The translations under genes were made by a program, and so were the position numbers. From the NCBI RefSeq assembly GCF_014204915.1, contig NZ_JACHMH010000001.1:3555001-3619000 (forward strand): a stretch of 64,000 nt of DNA, in the 5' to 3' direction. This DNA is from Crossiella cryophila (GTDB lineage: Bacteria > Actinomycetota > Actinomycetes > Mycobacteriales > Pseudonocardiaceae). Below the pieces are notes generated by a model. The model saw only the letters and a list, made by a program, of their open reading frames with translations, did not search any database and was not told where the DNA came from. This document shows, piece after piece, positions 52,544 through 61,444 of the stretch (position 1 is the stretch's first letter; each line of letters opens with the position of its first letter).

Positions 52544-52574
52544 CGGGGACGCCGGAACACACCCGGCGTCCCCG
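52544..52574 (+). terminator. NRPS operon terminator
   Basis: CGGGGACGCCGG (52544-52555) and CCGGCGTCCCCG (52563-52574) form a perfect 12-bp stem with a 7-base loop, 10 bases after the MbtH stop. This sets the right end of the 40.6-kb operon. Confidence 0.8.
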
Positions 52575-52594
52575 TTCCATGCGATCATCGCGGT

Positions 52595-53065
52595 ATGGCG
52601 CGGATCCTGTGCATCGGACGTGGCGGCGACCTGACCCCTGCGGACTGGGCGGTGATCGGCCCGGCCGACCGCGCCACCCGGCAAACCCTGCGCGACCGCG
52701 GCATCCGGACCTTCCTGGACCTCGGCCCGATCACCGACCGCGCCGACCTGGTCGAGCAGGCCGACCGCCTCACCGGCCTGATGACCGAACTCGCGCCCGA
52801 CGGCATCGCCCTGCACCTGGCGCACACCGAACTGGACGCGGAGGTCGCCGCGAACATCCAGTCCGCCGCCGAGACCGCCAACCCCGCGGTGGAAATGCTG
52901 TTGATCTGCACCCGGGAACCGGATTTCGCCGAACTGGACGAGTTCGCCGACCACTACGTCATCCCCGCCGCGGACGCCCGCACCCGTGCCCGCACCACCC
53001 GCACCGTGCTCACCGTCACCCCCGGCACGGCCAAGCAGGTCGACGGCGTCTACGTCCCGCACTAG
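52595..53065 (+). CDS. Hypothetical protein, 156 aa
   Basis: This is a soluble protein with alternating beta strands and helices: MARILCIGRGGDLTPADW at the start, EMLLICTREPDF in the middle and VLTVTPGTAKQVDGVYVPH at the end. The pattern suggests a small alpha/beta (Rossmann-like) fold, but I recognise no family or catalytic motif. ATG 52595 is 21 bases after the operon terminator and has no clear ribosome site, so it may be leaderless or have its own promoter. I do not link it to peptide biosynthesis. Confidence 0.6.
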   Translation: MARILCIGRGGDLTPADWAVIGPADRATRQTLRDRGIRTFLDLGPITDRADLVEQADRLTGLMTELAPDGIALHLAHTELDAEVAANIQSAAETANPAVEMLLICTREPDFAELDEFADHYVIPAADARTRARTTRTVLTVTPGTAKQVDGVYVPH

Positions 53066-53186
53066 GGCCTGCCCTACCTGACATTGGGGAGCTGTCCGGG
53101 TGGGCCGGCGGTCACCTAGTTCCTAACCTCGTGAGCACCGGCGACCGAGCGGCGCCGGTCCGTCCACTTCAGACACGAGGTAGTTG

Positions 53187-54647
53187 ATGAAACGCGTGAC
53201 CGCACTGCTGATCGCCGCCGTGGCGGGAGCCGGGCTGCTCACCGGAACGGCCACCGCCGCACAGCGCGTGGACTGGAAAGCCTGCGGTGACAAGGATCTG
53301 GACGCGGCGGGCGCCCAGTGCGCCGAGGTCGCCGTGCCACTGGACTACCGCCAGCCGCGCGGCCGCGCCATCACCGTGGCGATCTCCCGGCTCAAGGCCA
53401 CCGACCCCGGGCAGCGGCGCGGGATCATGCTCTCCAACCCGGGCGGCCCCGGCGGTCCAGGACTCGGCCTGATGCTGGAAGTGCGGGCGAGGATGAGCCC
53501 GGACGTGCAGGCCCGCTACGACCTGATCGGCATGGACCCACGCGGCATCGGCCGCTCCACCCCGGTGAACTGCGACTGGCCGGTCGGCAACATGCTGCGC
53601 TCGGCCGGTCTGGACCGCGCCGCCTTCGAGCGCAACGCTCGTCTGGAGGCCGAGCTGGCCCGCCGGTGCGCGGACACCCAGGGCGAGACCATCCGGCACA
53701 TCACCACCCGCAACACCGCCAGGGACATGGACCTCATCCGCGCCGCCCTGGGCGAGCCGAAGATCAGCTACCTCGGTTACTCCTACGGCACCTACCTGGG
53801 TTCGGTGTACACCCAGCTGTTCCCGCACCGCAGCGACCGGATCGTGCTGGACAGCGCGGTCGACTCCAAGCGCTACCCCGGCGAGATGATCCAGGACATG
53901 GGCCCGGCGAACGAACAGGCCCTGGACGACTGGGCGAACTGGGCCGCCGGGCAGCACGCCGAGTACCGCCTGGGCCGCACCGGAAAGCAGGTGCGGGCAC
54001 TGGTCGAGGACCTCATCCGGCAGGCCGCTCGGCAGCCGATCCGGATCGGCGACTTCCGGGTGGACGAGCACGTGCTGCCGATGGTCCTGTTCGACGGCCT
54101 GGCCGACGTCCGCGAGAACGCCGAGTTCGCCGGCAGCATCCGGCAGCTCGCCGACGCGGCCGCTGGCAAGACCGTGCGGCCGAACCAGGCCCTGGAAAGG
54201 GTGCTGGGCATGCACTACCTCAAGTACCCGCAGGCCCAGCAGTCCGGGATGGCCGCGCTCATGTGCGGGGACGCGTCCTCGCGGCGGAACCCGGAGCGGT
54301 ACTGGCGGGACATCCAGCGCAGCCGGACGCGGCAGCCGGTCTTCGGCCCGATGGCCAACAACCTCAACGCCTGCGCGTTCTGGGCGCCACCGGTCGAGCC
54401 GCCGGTGATCGTGCGCAACCCGGTGCCCGCGTTGATCGTGCAGGCCACCGGGGACACCCGCACCGTCTACGACAGCGGCGTCGACCTGCACCGCGCCATG
54501 TCCGGCTCCCGGCTGGTCACCCTCCAGGACGTCCGGACGCACAGCGTCTTCGGCTTCTACCCCAATACCTGCGTTGAGAACGCGGTGAACACCTACCTGC
54601 GCGACGGCCTGCTCCCCGGCCGCGATCTCACCTGCCGCGGCGACTGA
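53187..54647 (+). CDS. Secreted alpha/beta hydrolase, tripeptidyl aminopeptidase-like (family S33)
   Basis: This 486-aa exported hydrolase has a signal peptide at residues 1-25 (ATA-A). The oxyanion loop is NPGGPGG (84-90) and the nucleophile elbow GYSYG has Ser199. The C-terminal TAP-like part contains the acid in ATGDTRTVY and the His in RTHSVFGF, near the end. Actinomycete relatives (Tap/SlpD/SlpE type) remove tripeptides from secreted proteins. ATG 53187 follows CGAGG. It overlaps the convergent membrane-protein gene by 20 bases. A role in trimming or degrading the cluster peptide is possible but not shown. Confidence 0.88.
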   Translation: MKRVTALLIAAVAGAGLLTGTATAAQRVDWKACGDKDLDAAGAQCAEVAVPLDYRQPRGRAITVAISRLKATDPGQRRGIMLSNPGGPGGPGLGLMLEVRARMSPDVQARYDLIGMDPRGIGRSTPVNCDWPVGNMLRSAGLDRAAFERNARLEAELARRCADTQGETIRHITTRNTARDMDLIRAALGEPKISYLGYSYGTYLGSVYTQLFPHRSDRIVLDSAVDSKRYPGEMIQDMGPANEQALDDWANWAAGQHAEYRLGRTGKQVRALVEDLIRQAARQPIRIGDFRVDEHVLPMVLFDGLADVRENAEFAGSIRQLADAAAGKTVRPNQALERVLGMHYLKYPQAQQSGMAALMCGDASSRRNPERYWRDIQRSRTRQPVFGPMANNLNACAFWAPPVEPPVIVRNPVPALIVQATGDTRTVYDSGVDLHRAMSGSRLVTLQDVRTHSVFGFYPNTCVENAVNTYLRDGLLPGRDLTCRGD

Positions 54648-55179
54648 ACCGCACGCCCAGCGCCACGAAGATCAGGCCGGAGACCAAGGCGTACCAGGCG
54701 AGCAGGGTCCACAGTGAGGCCTGTTCGGTGGACACGTTCATCACCAGTACACCGACCACAATGGACAGTGTGCCGCTGATCGCGAAGCCGATCCGGCAGT
54801 AGAGGTCCTTGACCCGCACCGCGACCAGCGCCTGCCCGATGCCGTTGATGATCGGCCACCCGGCGCTGACGATCACCACGCCGAACAGCGAGATGAGCGG
54901 GGTGATGGCGAAACTCGCCGCGGTGAGGGTGATACCGGCCAGCAGCAGGAAACCGGGCAGCGCGAACAAGACCCGGTCCAGCGCGGGCGCCTCCTTGCCG
55001 CCGAAGGCGAACAGCAGCGCGAACACGCCCTCGGCCAGCAGGTAGGCGATCAGCACCGCGAACTGCACCACCCAGTCGGCATCCTCGGGCCAGGCGAAGA
55101 AGGCGAGCAGGGCGAACACGATCGCGACCGAGCCGCGGATGGTCATCAGCCGGTGACGGCCGCGCAGGAGTTCCAGCAC
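54628..55179 (-). CDS. Integral membrane protein, HdeD/DUF308-like
   Basis: This protein of about 183 aa consists of six hydrophobic helices in three pairs joined by short loops (for example GSVAIVFALLAFFAWPED and SLWTLLAWYALVSGLIFVALGV), the layout of the HdeD/DUF308 family. I start it at GTG 55179 (LELLRGRHRLMTIRG follows) because the extra upstream residues are Arg-rich; an in-frame GTG at 55233 is the alternative. The role is unknown; relatives are linked to acid or stress responses. Confidence 0.65.
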   Translation of the reverse strand: MLELLRGRHRLMTIRGSVAIVFALLAFFAWPEDADWVVQFAVLIAYLLAEGVFALLFAFGGKEAPALDRVLFALPGFLLLAGITLTAASFAITPLISLFGVVIVSAGWPIINGIGQALVAVRVKDLYCRIGFAISGTLSIVVGVLVMNVSTEQASLWTLLAWYALVSGLIFVALGVRFSRRGR

Positions 55180-55442
55180 CCGTCCATGATCGCGCCTGCG
55201 CTCGCCCTGTCGTGCACTGGGTTTGTTGCGCACGGCAACATCGCTGGTAGCGGGCTTGCGAGTGGCCCCATTTGGCGGGTTGCGCCGAACTGGAGTTGGC
55301 CCTTACGGTGCTGACCATTCGCAAATAAATAGGGAGGTTTCTTTACTGTTAACCTTTCGTTCACCCTCGTCGATGCCGGCACCCTGCCGCCGCCACGCGC
55401 CGGTTGTCGTCGACACCGCTCGTCGAGGAGATCAACACCGCC

Positions 55443-57026
55443 ATGAAAATACGTGTCCTTCCCGCGTTACTCGTCGCGGTCGCGGTCGCCGCCGCGACCA
55501 CCCCGCTACTGACCGCCAGCGCCGCCGCTGACACCCTGCTCTCGCTCAACAAACCCACCACCACCTCCTCCACCGAGGCCGCCGAGTTCGACGGCGGCAA
55601 GGCCGTCGACGGGGACACCAGCACCCGCTGGGCCAGCGTCGAGGGCGTCGACCCCCAGTGGCTCGCGGTCGACCTCGGTGGACCGGCCACCGTGAACCGG
55701 GTCAGCATCACCTGGGAAACCGCTTTCGCCCAGGACTACCAGGTGCAGGCCTCAGCCGACGGTCGCACCTGGACCACCATCCGCGCCGTCACCGGCTCCG
55801 ACGGTGGGGTGGACGAGCTGACCTCGTTGAACACCAGCACCAGGCACATCAGGGTGAACGGCACCCGCCGGGCCACCAGCTACGGCTACTCGATCTTCGA
55901 GCTGTCGGTCTACGGGACCCGCACCGGTTCCGGCGACATCGAGCCGCCCAGCACCCCGACCGGGCTGATCTCGCCTTCGTCCACAACGGACACCGTCAAC
56001 CTCACCTGGAATCCCTCCTCGGACAACGTCGGGGTGACCGGCTACGAGGTGCTGCGTGGCGGCAACCTGATCGGCTCCGCGCCGGGCACCTCCTTCACCG
56101 ACACCGGACTGGCCTCCGGGTCCGCCTTCACCTACGTGGTCCGGGCCAGGGACGCGGCCGGCAACATCTCCGGTGAGAGCGCACCGCTCAACGCCAGCAC
56201 CAAGCCCGGCACGCCGGGTGGCCAGGTGGTGGTCGCGGTCGGTGACATCGTGCCGGTCTGCGCCGGATCCAGTTGCGCCAGCACCAAAACCGCGAAACTG
56301 GTCGAGCAGATCAAGCCCGCGCTGATCGTGACCGCCGGCGACAACCAGTACAACAGCGGCACGATCCAGGAGTTCCGCCAGTACTACGAACCCACCTGGG
56401 GCAAGTTCAAGGGCATCACCAAACCGAGCCCTGGCAACCACGAGTACGACGACCCAGCTGGCAAGGGCAAGGGCTATCGGGAGTACTTCGGGGCCACCGC
56501 GTCGCCGCTGGGCGGTGGAAAGATGTACTACAGCCACGATTTCGGCGACTTCCACTTCGTCGCGCTGGACTCCATGGCGCAGAAGGCCAACGACAAGGCC
56601 CAGCTCGACTGGTTGCGCGCCGACCTGGCCAAGAACCAGAAGCGCTGCGTCATCGCCTACTGGCACCACGCCCGGTTCAACTCGGGCCACTACGGCGACA
56701 ACACGGCCATGGCCCCACTGTGGAAGGAACTGGTGAAGGCCAAGGCGGATCTGGTGCTCTCCGGCCACGACCACCACTACGAGCGACTGAAGCCGTTGAA
56801 CGAGGCGGGCAAGGTCGATGAGGCCAACGGGGTCCGCTCGGCGATCGTGGGCACCGGTGGCGACTCCATCTACAACCAGCCGCACGTGCCGAGGGCCGGG
56901 ATGGAGTCCTACATCAAGAAGCACGGGGTGATGAAGCTGATCCTGAACGGCCCGAGCTTCTCCTGGGAGTTCGTCAGCATCGACAACCAGTTGCTGGACA
57001 AGGCCGGTCCGTTCACCTGTCGCTGA
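55443..57026 (+). CDS. Secreted discoidin-FN3-metallophosphatase
   Basis: This is a 527-aa exported enzyme. The signal peptide is residues 1-29. An F5/8-type C (discoidin, CBM32-like) domain spans about 30-170 (GGKAVDGDTSTRWAS), a fibronectin III domain about 178-268, and a calcineurin-like phosphoesterase domain about 275-500. Metal ligands are visible in VAVGDI, TAGDNQY, PGNHEYDD, WHHARF and SGHDHHYER. The front domains probably tether it to glycans or the cell surface, and the substrate may be a phosphodiester or phosphomonoester outside the cell. It begins an apparent three-gene run (gap of 14 bases, then a 4-base overlap) with an MFS protein and a TolB-like protein. The 263 bases upstream (55180-55442) hold no gene I can support. 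Confidence 0.88.
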   Translation: MKIRVLPALLVAVAVAAATTPLLTASAAADTLLSLNKPTTTSSTEAAEFDGGKAVDGDTSTRWASVEGVDPQWLAVDLGGPATVNRVSITWETAFAQDYQVQASADGRTWTTIRAVTGSDGGVDELTSLNTSTRHIRVNGTRRATSYGYSIFELSVYGTRTGSGDIEPPSTPTGLISPSSTTDTVNLTWNPSSDNVGVTGYEVLRGGNLIGSAPGTSFTDTGLASGSAFTYVVRARDAAGNISGESAPLNASTKPGTPGGQVVVAVGDIVPVCAGSSCASTKTAKLVEQIKPALIVTAGDNQYNSGTIQEFRQYYEPTWGKFKGITKPSPGNHEYDDPAGKGKGYREYFGATASPLGGGKMYYSHDFGDFHFVALDSMAQKANDKAQLDWLRADLAKNQKRCVIAYWHHARFNSGHYGDNTAMAPLWKELVKAKADLVLSGHDHHYERLKPLNEAGKVDEANGVRSAIVGTGGDSIYNQPHVPRAGMESYIKKHGVMKLILNGPSFSWEFVSIDNQLLDKAGPFTCR

Positions 57027-57040
57027 GGGGGTAGCACCCG

Positions 57041-58270
57041 ATGTACCTCGCCACCACCCGGTCCGCTGACACCCCTCGCCGCGAACGTGGCGGTGCTCGG
57101 CGGGCGGTAGCCGGAAATGTGCTCGCACTGGGTATGGTCAGCCTGATCACGGACATCTCCGCCGAGATGGTGACGGCTGTCCTGCCGCTGTACCTGGTGC
57201 TGGGACTGGGATTCAGCCCGTTGCAGTTCGGGTTGCTGGACGGGCTGTATTCCGCGGTCACCGCGATCGTACGGGTCCTCGGGGGGCACCTCGCGGACCG
57301 GTGGCAACGCCGGAAACTGGTGGCGGGGCTTGGTTACGGCATGTCGGCCGTGGCCAAGCTGGGGCTCATCGCGGCGGGAGGTTCGGCCGCCGCGATGGGC
57401 CTCGTCCTCGCCGTCGATCGCACGGGCAAAGGATTGCGCACCGCGCCAAGGGATGCGTTGATCTCACTGTCCACACCGGAGGATCAACAGGGCAGGGCCT
57501 TCGGCATCCATCGGGCGATGGACACCGTCGGCGCGTTCCTCGGTCCGCTGACCGCGTTCCTGTTGCTGGGCTTCGTCGCAGGCGGCTACGACACGGTGTT
57601 CTTCGTCAGCTTCTGCTTCGCCACCCTGGGCGTGCTGGTCTTCGGCCTGTTCGTGCGGGACCAGCGCGGACCGGCCACCACCGAACGGATCCCGCTGCGC
57701 GCCTCGTTCAACCTGTTGCGCGGCAAGCGGTTCCGCAAGATTGTCGGCTGGGCCACCCTGCTCGGCCTGGTCACCGTCGGCGACTCGTTCCTGTACCTGT
57801 TGCTGCAGAAGCGGTTGGAGCTGGAACCCGCCTACATCGCGATGCTGCCGCTGGGCACCGCCGGGGTATACCTGTTGCTGGCCATGCCTTTCGGCAAGCT
57901 GGCGGACAGGATCGGCCGCTGGCAGGTCTTCATCGGCGGGCACGTGTTGCTGCTGCTGGCCTACGCGCTGGTGGCCGGCCTGGCCGACGGGATCGTGCTG
58001 CTCTTCGGCGCGTTGCTGGCACACGGCATGTTCTACGCCGCCACCGACGGGGTGCTGATGGCCGCGGTCGCGCCACTGCTGCCCGAGGACCAGCGGACCA
58101 GTGGCATGGCCGTGCTGCAGACCGCGCAGGCGGTGGCGAAGTTGTTGTCCGCGGTGGCCTTCGGCGCCGCGTGGACCTGGTGGGGCCTCTACCCCGCGGT
58201 GCTCGTCGCCTGCGGCGCGCTCGCGATCGTGGTGGCAGGCGCGATGTTCCGGTTGCGGGAGGCACGATGA
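57041..58270 (+). CDS. MFS transporter
   Basis: This 409-aa protein has about twelve membrane helices and the MFS loop motif GGHLADRWQRRKL. It starts 14 bases after the metallophosphatase stop, with GAGGGGG as ribosome site, and overlaps the next gene by ATGA. The early SLITDISAEMV stretch and DRTGKGLRTAPRDAL recall permeases of the YfmO/fosmidomycin-resistance group, but the substrate is unknown. Because it is co-transcribed with a secreted phosphatase and a TolB-like protein, I do not assign it to NRPS export. Confidence 0.85.
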   Translation: MYLATTRSADTPRRERGGARRAVAGNVLALGMVSLITDISAEMVTAVLPLYLVLGLGFSPLQFGLLDGLYSAVTAIVRVLGGHLADRWQRRKLVAGLGYGMSAVAKLGLIAAGGSAAAMGLVLAVDRTGKGLRTAPRDALISLSTPEDQQGRAFGIHRAMDTVGAFLGPLTAFLLLGFVAGGYDTVFFVSFCFATLGVLVFGLFVRDQRGPATTERIPLRASFNLLRGKRFRKIVGWATLLGLVTVGDSFLYLLLQKRLELEPAYIAMLPLGTAGVYLLLAMPFGKLADRIGRWQVFIGGHVLLLLAYALVAGLADGIVLLFGALLAHGMFYAATDGVLMAAVAPLLPEDQRTSGMAVLQTAQAVAKLLSAVAFGAAWTWWGLYPAVLVACGALAIVVAGAMFRLREAR

Positions 58271-59271
58271 GCACGCGGTTGCGGATGTTGCTGGCGGCAC
58301 TGGCCGCGGTGGTGCTGGGCTCGGCCGCCATCCTCTACACCATGCATGCCAGGGCCACCGCGCCCGACCGGCAGCCCGGTGTGAACCTGGCCGTGGACCC
58401 GGCGCCGTTGCGACTGGGTGAACCCGGACGGCTGGTGTTCCGCAACACCGCGCCCGGCCCGCACTTCGGCGTGATCGCCTCGGTGTCGCTGGCCGATCCC
58501 GGCGGACCGCGGCGGGTCAGCCAGCTGCGCTGCGAGCGGTTCTCCACCGCGGCGGGCCGCGGGCTGTGCGTGGCCGTGGAGCCCGCGCCGACCCCGCGGG
58601 CGGTGGTGCTGCTGCTCGACGATCAGCTCCGTGAGCTGAAGCGGATCCAGATCATCGGCACCATCAGCCGGGCCCGGCTGTCCGCGGACGGCGAGATCGC
58701 CGCCTGGACCACCTTCGTCACCGGCGACGCCTACAACTCGGCCAGCTTCTCCACCCGCACCGGCATCTACAACCACCGCGAGGACCGGCTGCAGACCAAC
58801 ATCGAGGAGATCCCGCTGCACCTGGGCGGTCAGCTGCACATGGCCGAGGACGTCAACTTCTGGGGAGTCAGCTTCACTCCGGACAACGAGACCTTCTACG
58901 CCACCGTGTCCACCGGCGGCCGCACCCACCTGGTCCGCGCCGCCTACCAGGACTGGCAGGCCGAGACCCTGCGGGAGAACGTGGAATGCCCCTCGCTGTC
59001 CCCGGACGGCAAACGGATCGCATTCAAGAAACGCATCGCCTCCGACGGCGCCCGGCCGTGGCGGATCCACGTGCTGGACCTGGCCACCATGACCGAGACC
59101 GCCATCGCCGAACCAGCCGGCATCGACGACCAGGTGGCCTGGCTGGACGAGAAAACGCTGGTCTACGGCCTGCCGGGGGAGGAGGTGTGGACCGCGGCGG
59201 CCGACGGCAGCGGCACCAGCCGGAAGCTGGTGTCCTGGGCCTCCTCGCCGTCCGGTCCGGGGACGCGCTGA
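58267..59271 (+). CDS. Membrane-anchored TolB-like beta-propeller protein
   Basis: This 334-aa protein has an N-terminal hydrophobic anchor (about 5-25) and an extracytoplasmic part with propeller-blade motifs such as ISRARLSADGEIAAW, VSFTPDNETFYA and CPSLSPDGKRIAF, as in TolB/WD40-like beta-propellers. Such proteins bind peptides or sense ligands. ATG 58267 overlaps the MFS stop by four bases, so the two are translationally coupled. The partner is unknown. Confidence 0.75.
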   Translation: MSTRLRMLLAALAAVVLGSAAILYTMHARATAPDRQPGVNLAVDPAPLRLGEPGRLVFRNTAPGPHFGVIASVSLADPGGPRRVSQLRCERFSTAAGRGLCVAVEPAPTPRAVVLLLDDQLRELKRIQIIGTISRARLSADGEIAAWTTFVTGDAYNSASFSTRTGIYNHREDRLQTNIEEIPLHLGGQLHMAEDVNFWGVSFTPDNETFYATVSTGGRTHLVRAAYQDWQAETLRENVECPSLSPDGKRIAFKKRIASDGARPWRIHVLDLATMTETAIAEPAGIDDQVAWLDEKTLVYGLPGEEVWTAAADGSGTSRKLVSWASSPSGPGTR

Positions 59272-59296
59272 GTGGCGCGGGGTATCGTCGGCGGTC

Positions 59297-60154
59297 GTGT
59301 CGAGTCCGCAACTGCTGGCCACCAGCGACCTCCACTGTGACCGTGCCGCCAACCGCGAGGTGGTGGCCGCCATCCGGCCCGAGTCCGACCAGGACTGGTT
59401 GATCGTCGCCGGGGATGTGAGTGACACGGTCGCGGACGTCGACTGGGCGCTGCGCACCCTGCGGGAGCGCTTCGCCAAGCTGATCTGGGTGCCCGGCAAC
59501 CACGAGCTGTGGACGGTGCCCAAGGACGAGGTGCAGCTGCGCGGCGAGGCCAGGTACCGGCACCTGGTCGAGCTGTGCCGCAGCCTGGACGTGGTCACCC
59601 CGGAGGACGAGTTCCCGGTCTGGCACGGCGAGCAGGAGGACCTGGTCATCGCGCCGCTGTTCCTGCTCTACGACTACTCCATCGGCCGCCGCCCCGGCGA
59701 GACCAAGGACCAGGCACTGGCCAGGGCCAGGGAGGCGGGCGTGGTCGGCACCGACGAGGTGCTGCTGCACCACGACCCCTACCCCAGCCGCGACGCCTGG
59801 TGCCACGCCCGCGTCGAGTACTCCCAGAAACGCCTGGACGCCATCCCAGCCGACCGGCGCACCGTCCTGGTCAACCACTTCCCACTGCACCCCGGCCCGA
59901 CCAAACGCCTGCACTACCAGGACTTCGCCCTCTGGTGCGGCACCACCCTGACCGAGGACTGGCACCTGCGCTACCGCGCCGCCGTTGTCGTCTCCGGCCA
60001 CCTGCACATCCCGCTCACCGACAAGTTCGACGGCGTCCGGTTCGAGGAGGTCTCCCTCGGCTACCCCCGCGAATGGCAACCCCGCAAAACCCGCCGCCCC
60101 CTGCTCCGCCCCGTCCTGATCGACTCCGAACCCCAGCACCCCCTCCCGTCGTGA
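59297..60154 (+). CDS. PptH-like metallophosphoesterase (phosphopantetheinyl hydrolase candidate)
   Basis: This 285-aa cytosolic calcineurin-type phosphoesterase shows SDLHCD (metal Asp/His), VAGDVSD, VPGNHELW, VNHFPLHP and SGHLHIPL. It ends in a 4-base GTGA overlap with the phosphopantetheinyl transferase gene. The same pairing occurs in mycobacteria, where PptH (Rv2795c) removes 4'-phosphopantetheine from carrier proteins and opposes PptT. By that analogy this enzyme could reset or proofread NRPS carrier domains. GTG 59297 is the only reasonable start, though its ribosome site is weak. Confidence 0.8.
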   Translation: MSSPQLLATSDLHCDRAANREVVAAIRPESDQDWLIVAGDVSDTVADVDWALRTLRERFAKLIWVPGNHELWTVPKDEVQLRGEARYRHLVELCRSLDVVTPEDEFPVWHGEQEDLVIAPLFLLYDYSIGRRPGETKDQALARAREAGVVGTDEVLLHHDPYPSRDAWCHARVEYSQKRLDAIPADRRTVLVNHFPLHPGPTKRLHYQDFALWCGTTLTEDWHLRYRAAVVVSGHLHIPLTDKFDGVRFEEVSLGYPREWQPRKTRRPLLRPVLIDSEPQHPLPS

Positions 60155-60795
60155 TCGAGGAACTCCTCCCCGAAGGCGTCCGCGCCGCCGAGATCCACGG
60201 CGACGACCCCACCGCCTACCTGCTCCCCGAGGAAACCGCCGCCGTCGAACGAGCGGTAGAACGCCGCCGCAAGCAGTACACCCAGGCCCGCACCTGCGCC
60301 CGCCGCGCCCTGTCCGCCCTGGGCCTGCCGGAACAACCGATCCTGCGTGGAGCGAAGCGCGAACCGTTGTGGCCCAACGGAGTCGTCGGCAGCATCACGC
60401 ACTGTGAGGGCTACTGCGCGGCCGCGGTGGCCGACCGGACAACCATCCGTTCGGTAGGGATCGACGCGGAGGTGCACGACGTGCTGCCGGCCGGGGTGCA
60501 GCGGCTGGTGGCGGTGCCCGCCGAGCAGGAGTGGCTGGCGAGCGCGGGGGAGGAGCTGCACTGGGACCGGGTGCTGTTCAGCGCCAAGGAGTCGGTGTAC
60601 AAGGCGTGGTTCCCGATCACGGGGGCTTGGCTGGGGTTCCAGGACGCGGAGTTGAGCTTTGACCGGGTGGGTGGGTTCCGGGCGAGGGTGCTGATCGAGC
60701 CGCCGGTGGTGCGGGGGCGGCTGGTGGATGGGTTCGAGGGGCGGTATCTGGTGCGGGATGGGTTGGTGCTGACCTCGGTGGTCGTGCCGGAGTAG
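60151..60795 (+). CDS. 4'-phosphopantetheinyl transferase (EntD/PptT type)
   Basis: This 214-aa enzyme transfers phosphopantetheine from CoA to the GGDS serine of carrier domains and so makes NRPSs active. Diagnostic motifs are LWPNGVVGSITHC, VGIDAEVH (magnesium ligands) and FSAKESVYKAW, plus the PptT-type N-terminal RRKQYTQARTCARRAL. GTG 60151 overlaps the PptH-like gene. It lies 7.6 kb from the NRPS operon and in a mycobacteria-like pair, so it may be the general PPTase of the cell and not a cluster gene, but it is a good candidate to modify all ten carrier domains. Confidence 0.95.
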   Translation: MIEELLPEGVRAAEIHGDDPTAYLLPEETAAVERAVERRRKQYTQARTCARRALSALGLPEQPILRGAKREPLWPNGVVGSITHCEGYCAAAVADRTTIRSVGIDAEVHDVLPAGVQRLVAVPAEQEWLASAGEELHWDRVLFSAKESVYKAWFPITGAWLGFQDAELSFDRVGGFRARVLIEPPVVRGRLVDGFEGRYLVRDGLVLTSVVVPE

Positions 60796-60803
60796 CCACG
60801 ATC

Positions 60804-60850
60804 GGAGGAAATCGTACACATAAGAGCCCTTCATGTGTACAATTTCCTCC
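60804..60850. promoter_or_regulatory. 18-bp inverted repeat, probable AbiEi operator
   Basis: GGAGGAAATCGTACACAT (60804-60821) and ATGTGTACAATTTCCTCC (60833-60850) pair at 17 of 18 positions around an 11-base spacer. The element ends 33 bases before the AbiEi-like start codon. AbiEi antitoxins are known to repress their own operon by binding long inverted repeats, so this is the likely autoregulatory operator. As RNA it would also form a hairpin after the PPTase gene. Confidence 0.7.
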
Positions 60851-60883
60851 GTGGGTACCCGGGCCATGGAGGAGCGAACGGCG

Positions 60884-61444
60884 ATGCCCTCGCCGTTCAC
60901 CTACACCGACGCCCGGAACCAGGGCATGTCGGACCGCCGCCTCTACGCGTTGCGTGATTCCGGCGCGATCGAGTCGATCGGACGAGGTCTGTTCCGCTGG
61001 GCGGACGACGAACTCACCGACCCCGACCTGCTGGAGATCAACTCACGGGCGCCGGAAGCGACCCTGTGCCTGACCGCCGCCCTGGCCCGGCACGGACTGA
61101 CCGACCAGATCCCGGCCACGATCGACATCGCGCTGCCCCGGGGCCGCCGCCGGCCCCAGGTCCGCGCTCCGGTCTCCTGGCACCTGTTCGCCCCCGGCAC
61201 CTTCCAGATCGGCCGGGAGCGGCTGGCCCTGGACGAGACCAACGGCATCGGCATCTACAACGCGGAACGCTGCATCCTCGACGCCTTCCGGCTCCGCAGG
61301 TGGGAAGGGCCCGAGTTAGGCAACGAGGCGCTCCGGCGATGGCTCCGGCGACCAGGTACCCAGCCCTCGTCGCTGCTGCGCATGGCCCGAGAGTTCCCCC
61401 GTACCGAGACTGCCCTGCGACACGCGCTTGAGGTTCTGCTGTGA
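60884..61444 (+). CDS. AbiEi-type antitoxin / transcriptional regulator
   Basis: This 186-aa protein has an N-terminal winged helix-turn-helix (TYTDARNQGMSDRRLYALRDSGAIESIGRG cut into its parts: DARNQGMS, RRLYALRDSG, IGRGLFRW). The C-terminal domain is typical of type IV AbiEi antitoxins (CLTAALARHGLTDQIP, IDIALPRG, GIYNAERCILDAFRLR). I chose ATG 60884 because GGAGGAG lies 8 bases upstream; the longer frame from 60833 would begin inside the operator palindrome. Its stop overlaps GTGA with a degenerate abiEii gene, so the pair once was a toxin-antitoxin operon and the antitoxin now seems to survive alone. Confidence 0.8.
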   Translation: MPSPFTYTDARNQGMSDRRLYALRDSGAIESIGRGLFRWADDELTDPDLLEINSRAPEATLCLTAALARHGLTDQIPATIDIALPRGRRRPQVRAPVSWHLFAPGTFQIGRERLALDETNGIGIYNAERCILDAFRLRRWEGPELGNEALRRWLRRPGTQPSSLLRMAREFPRTETALRHALEVLL

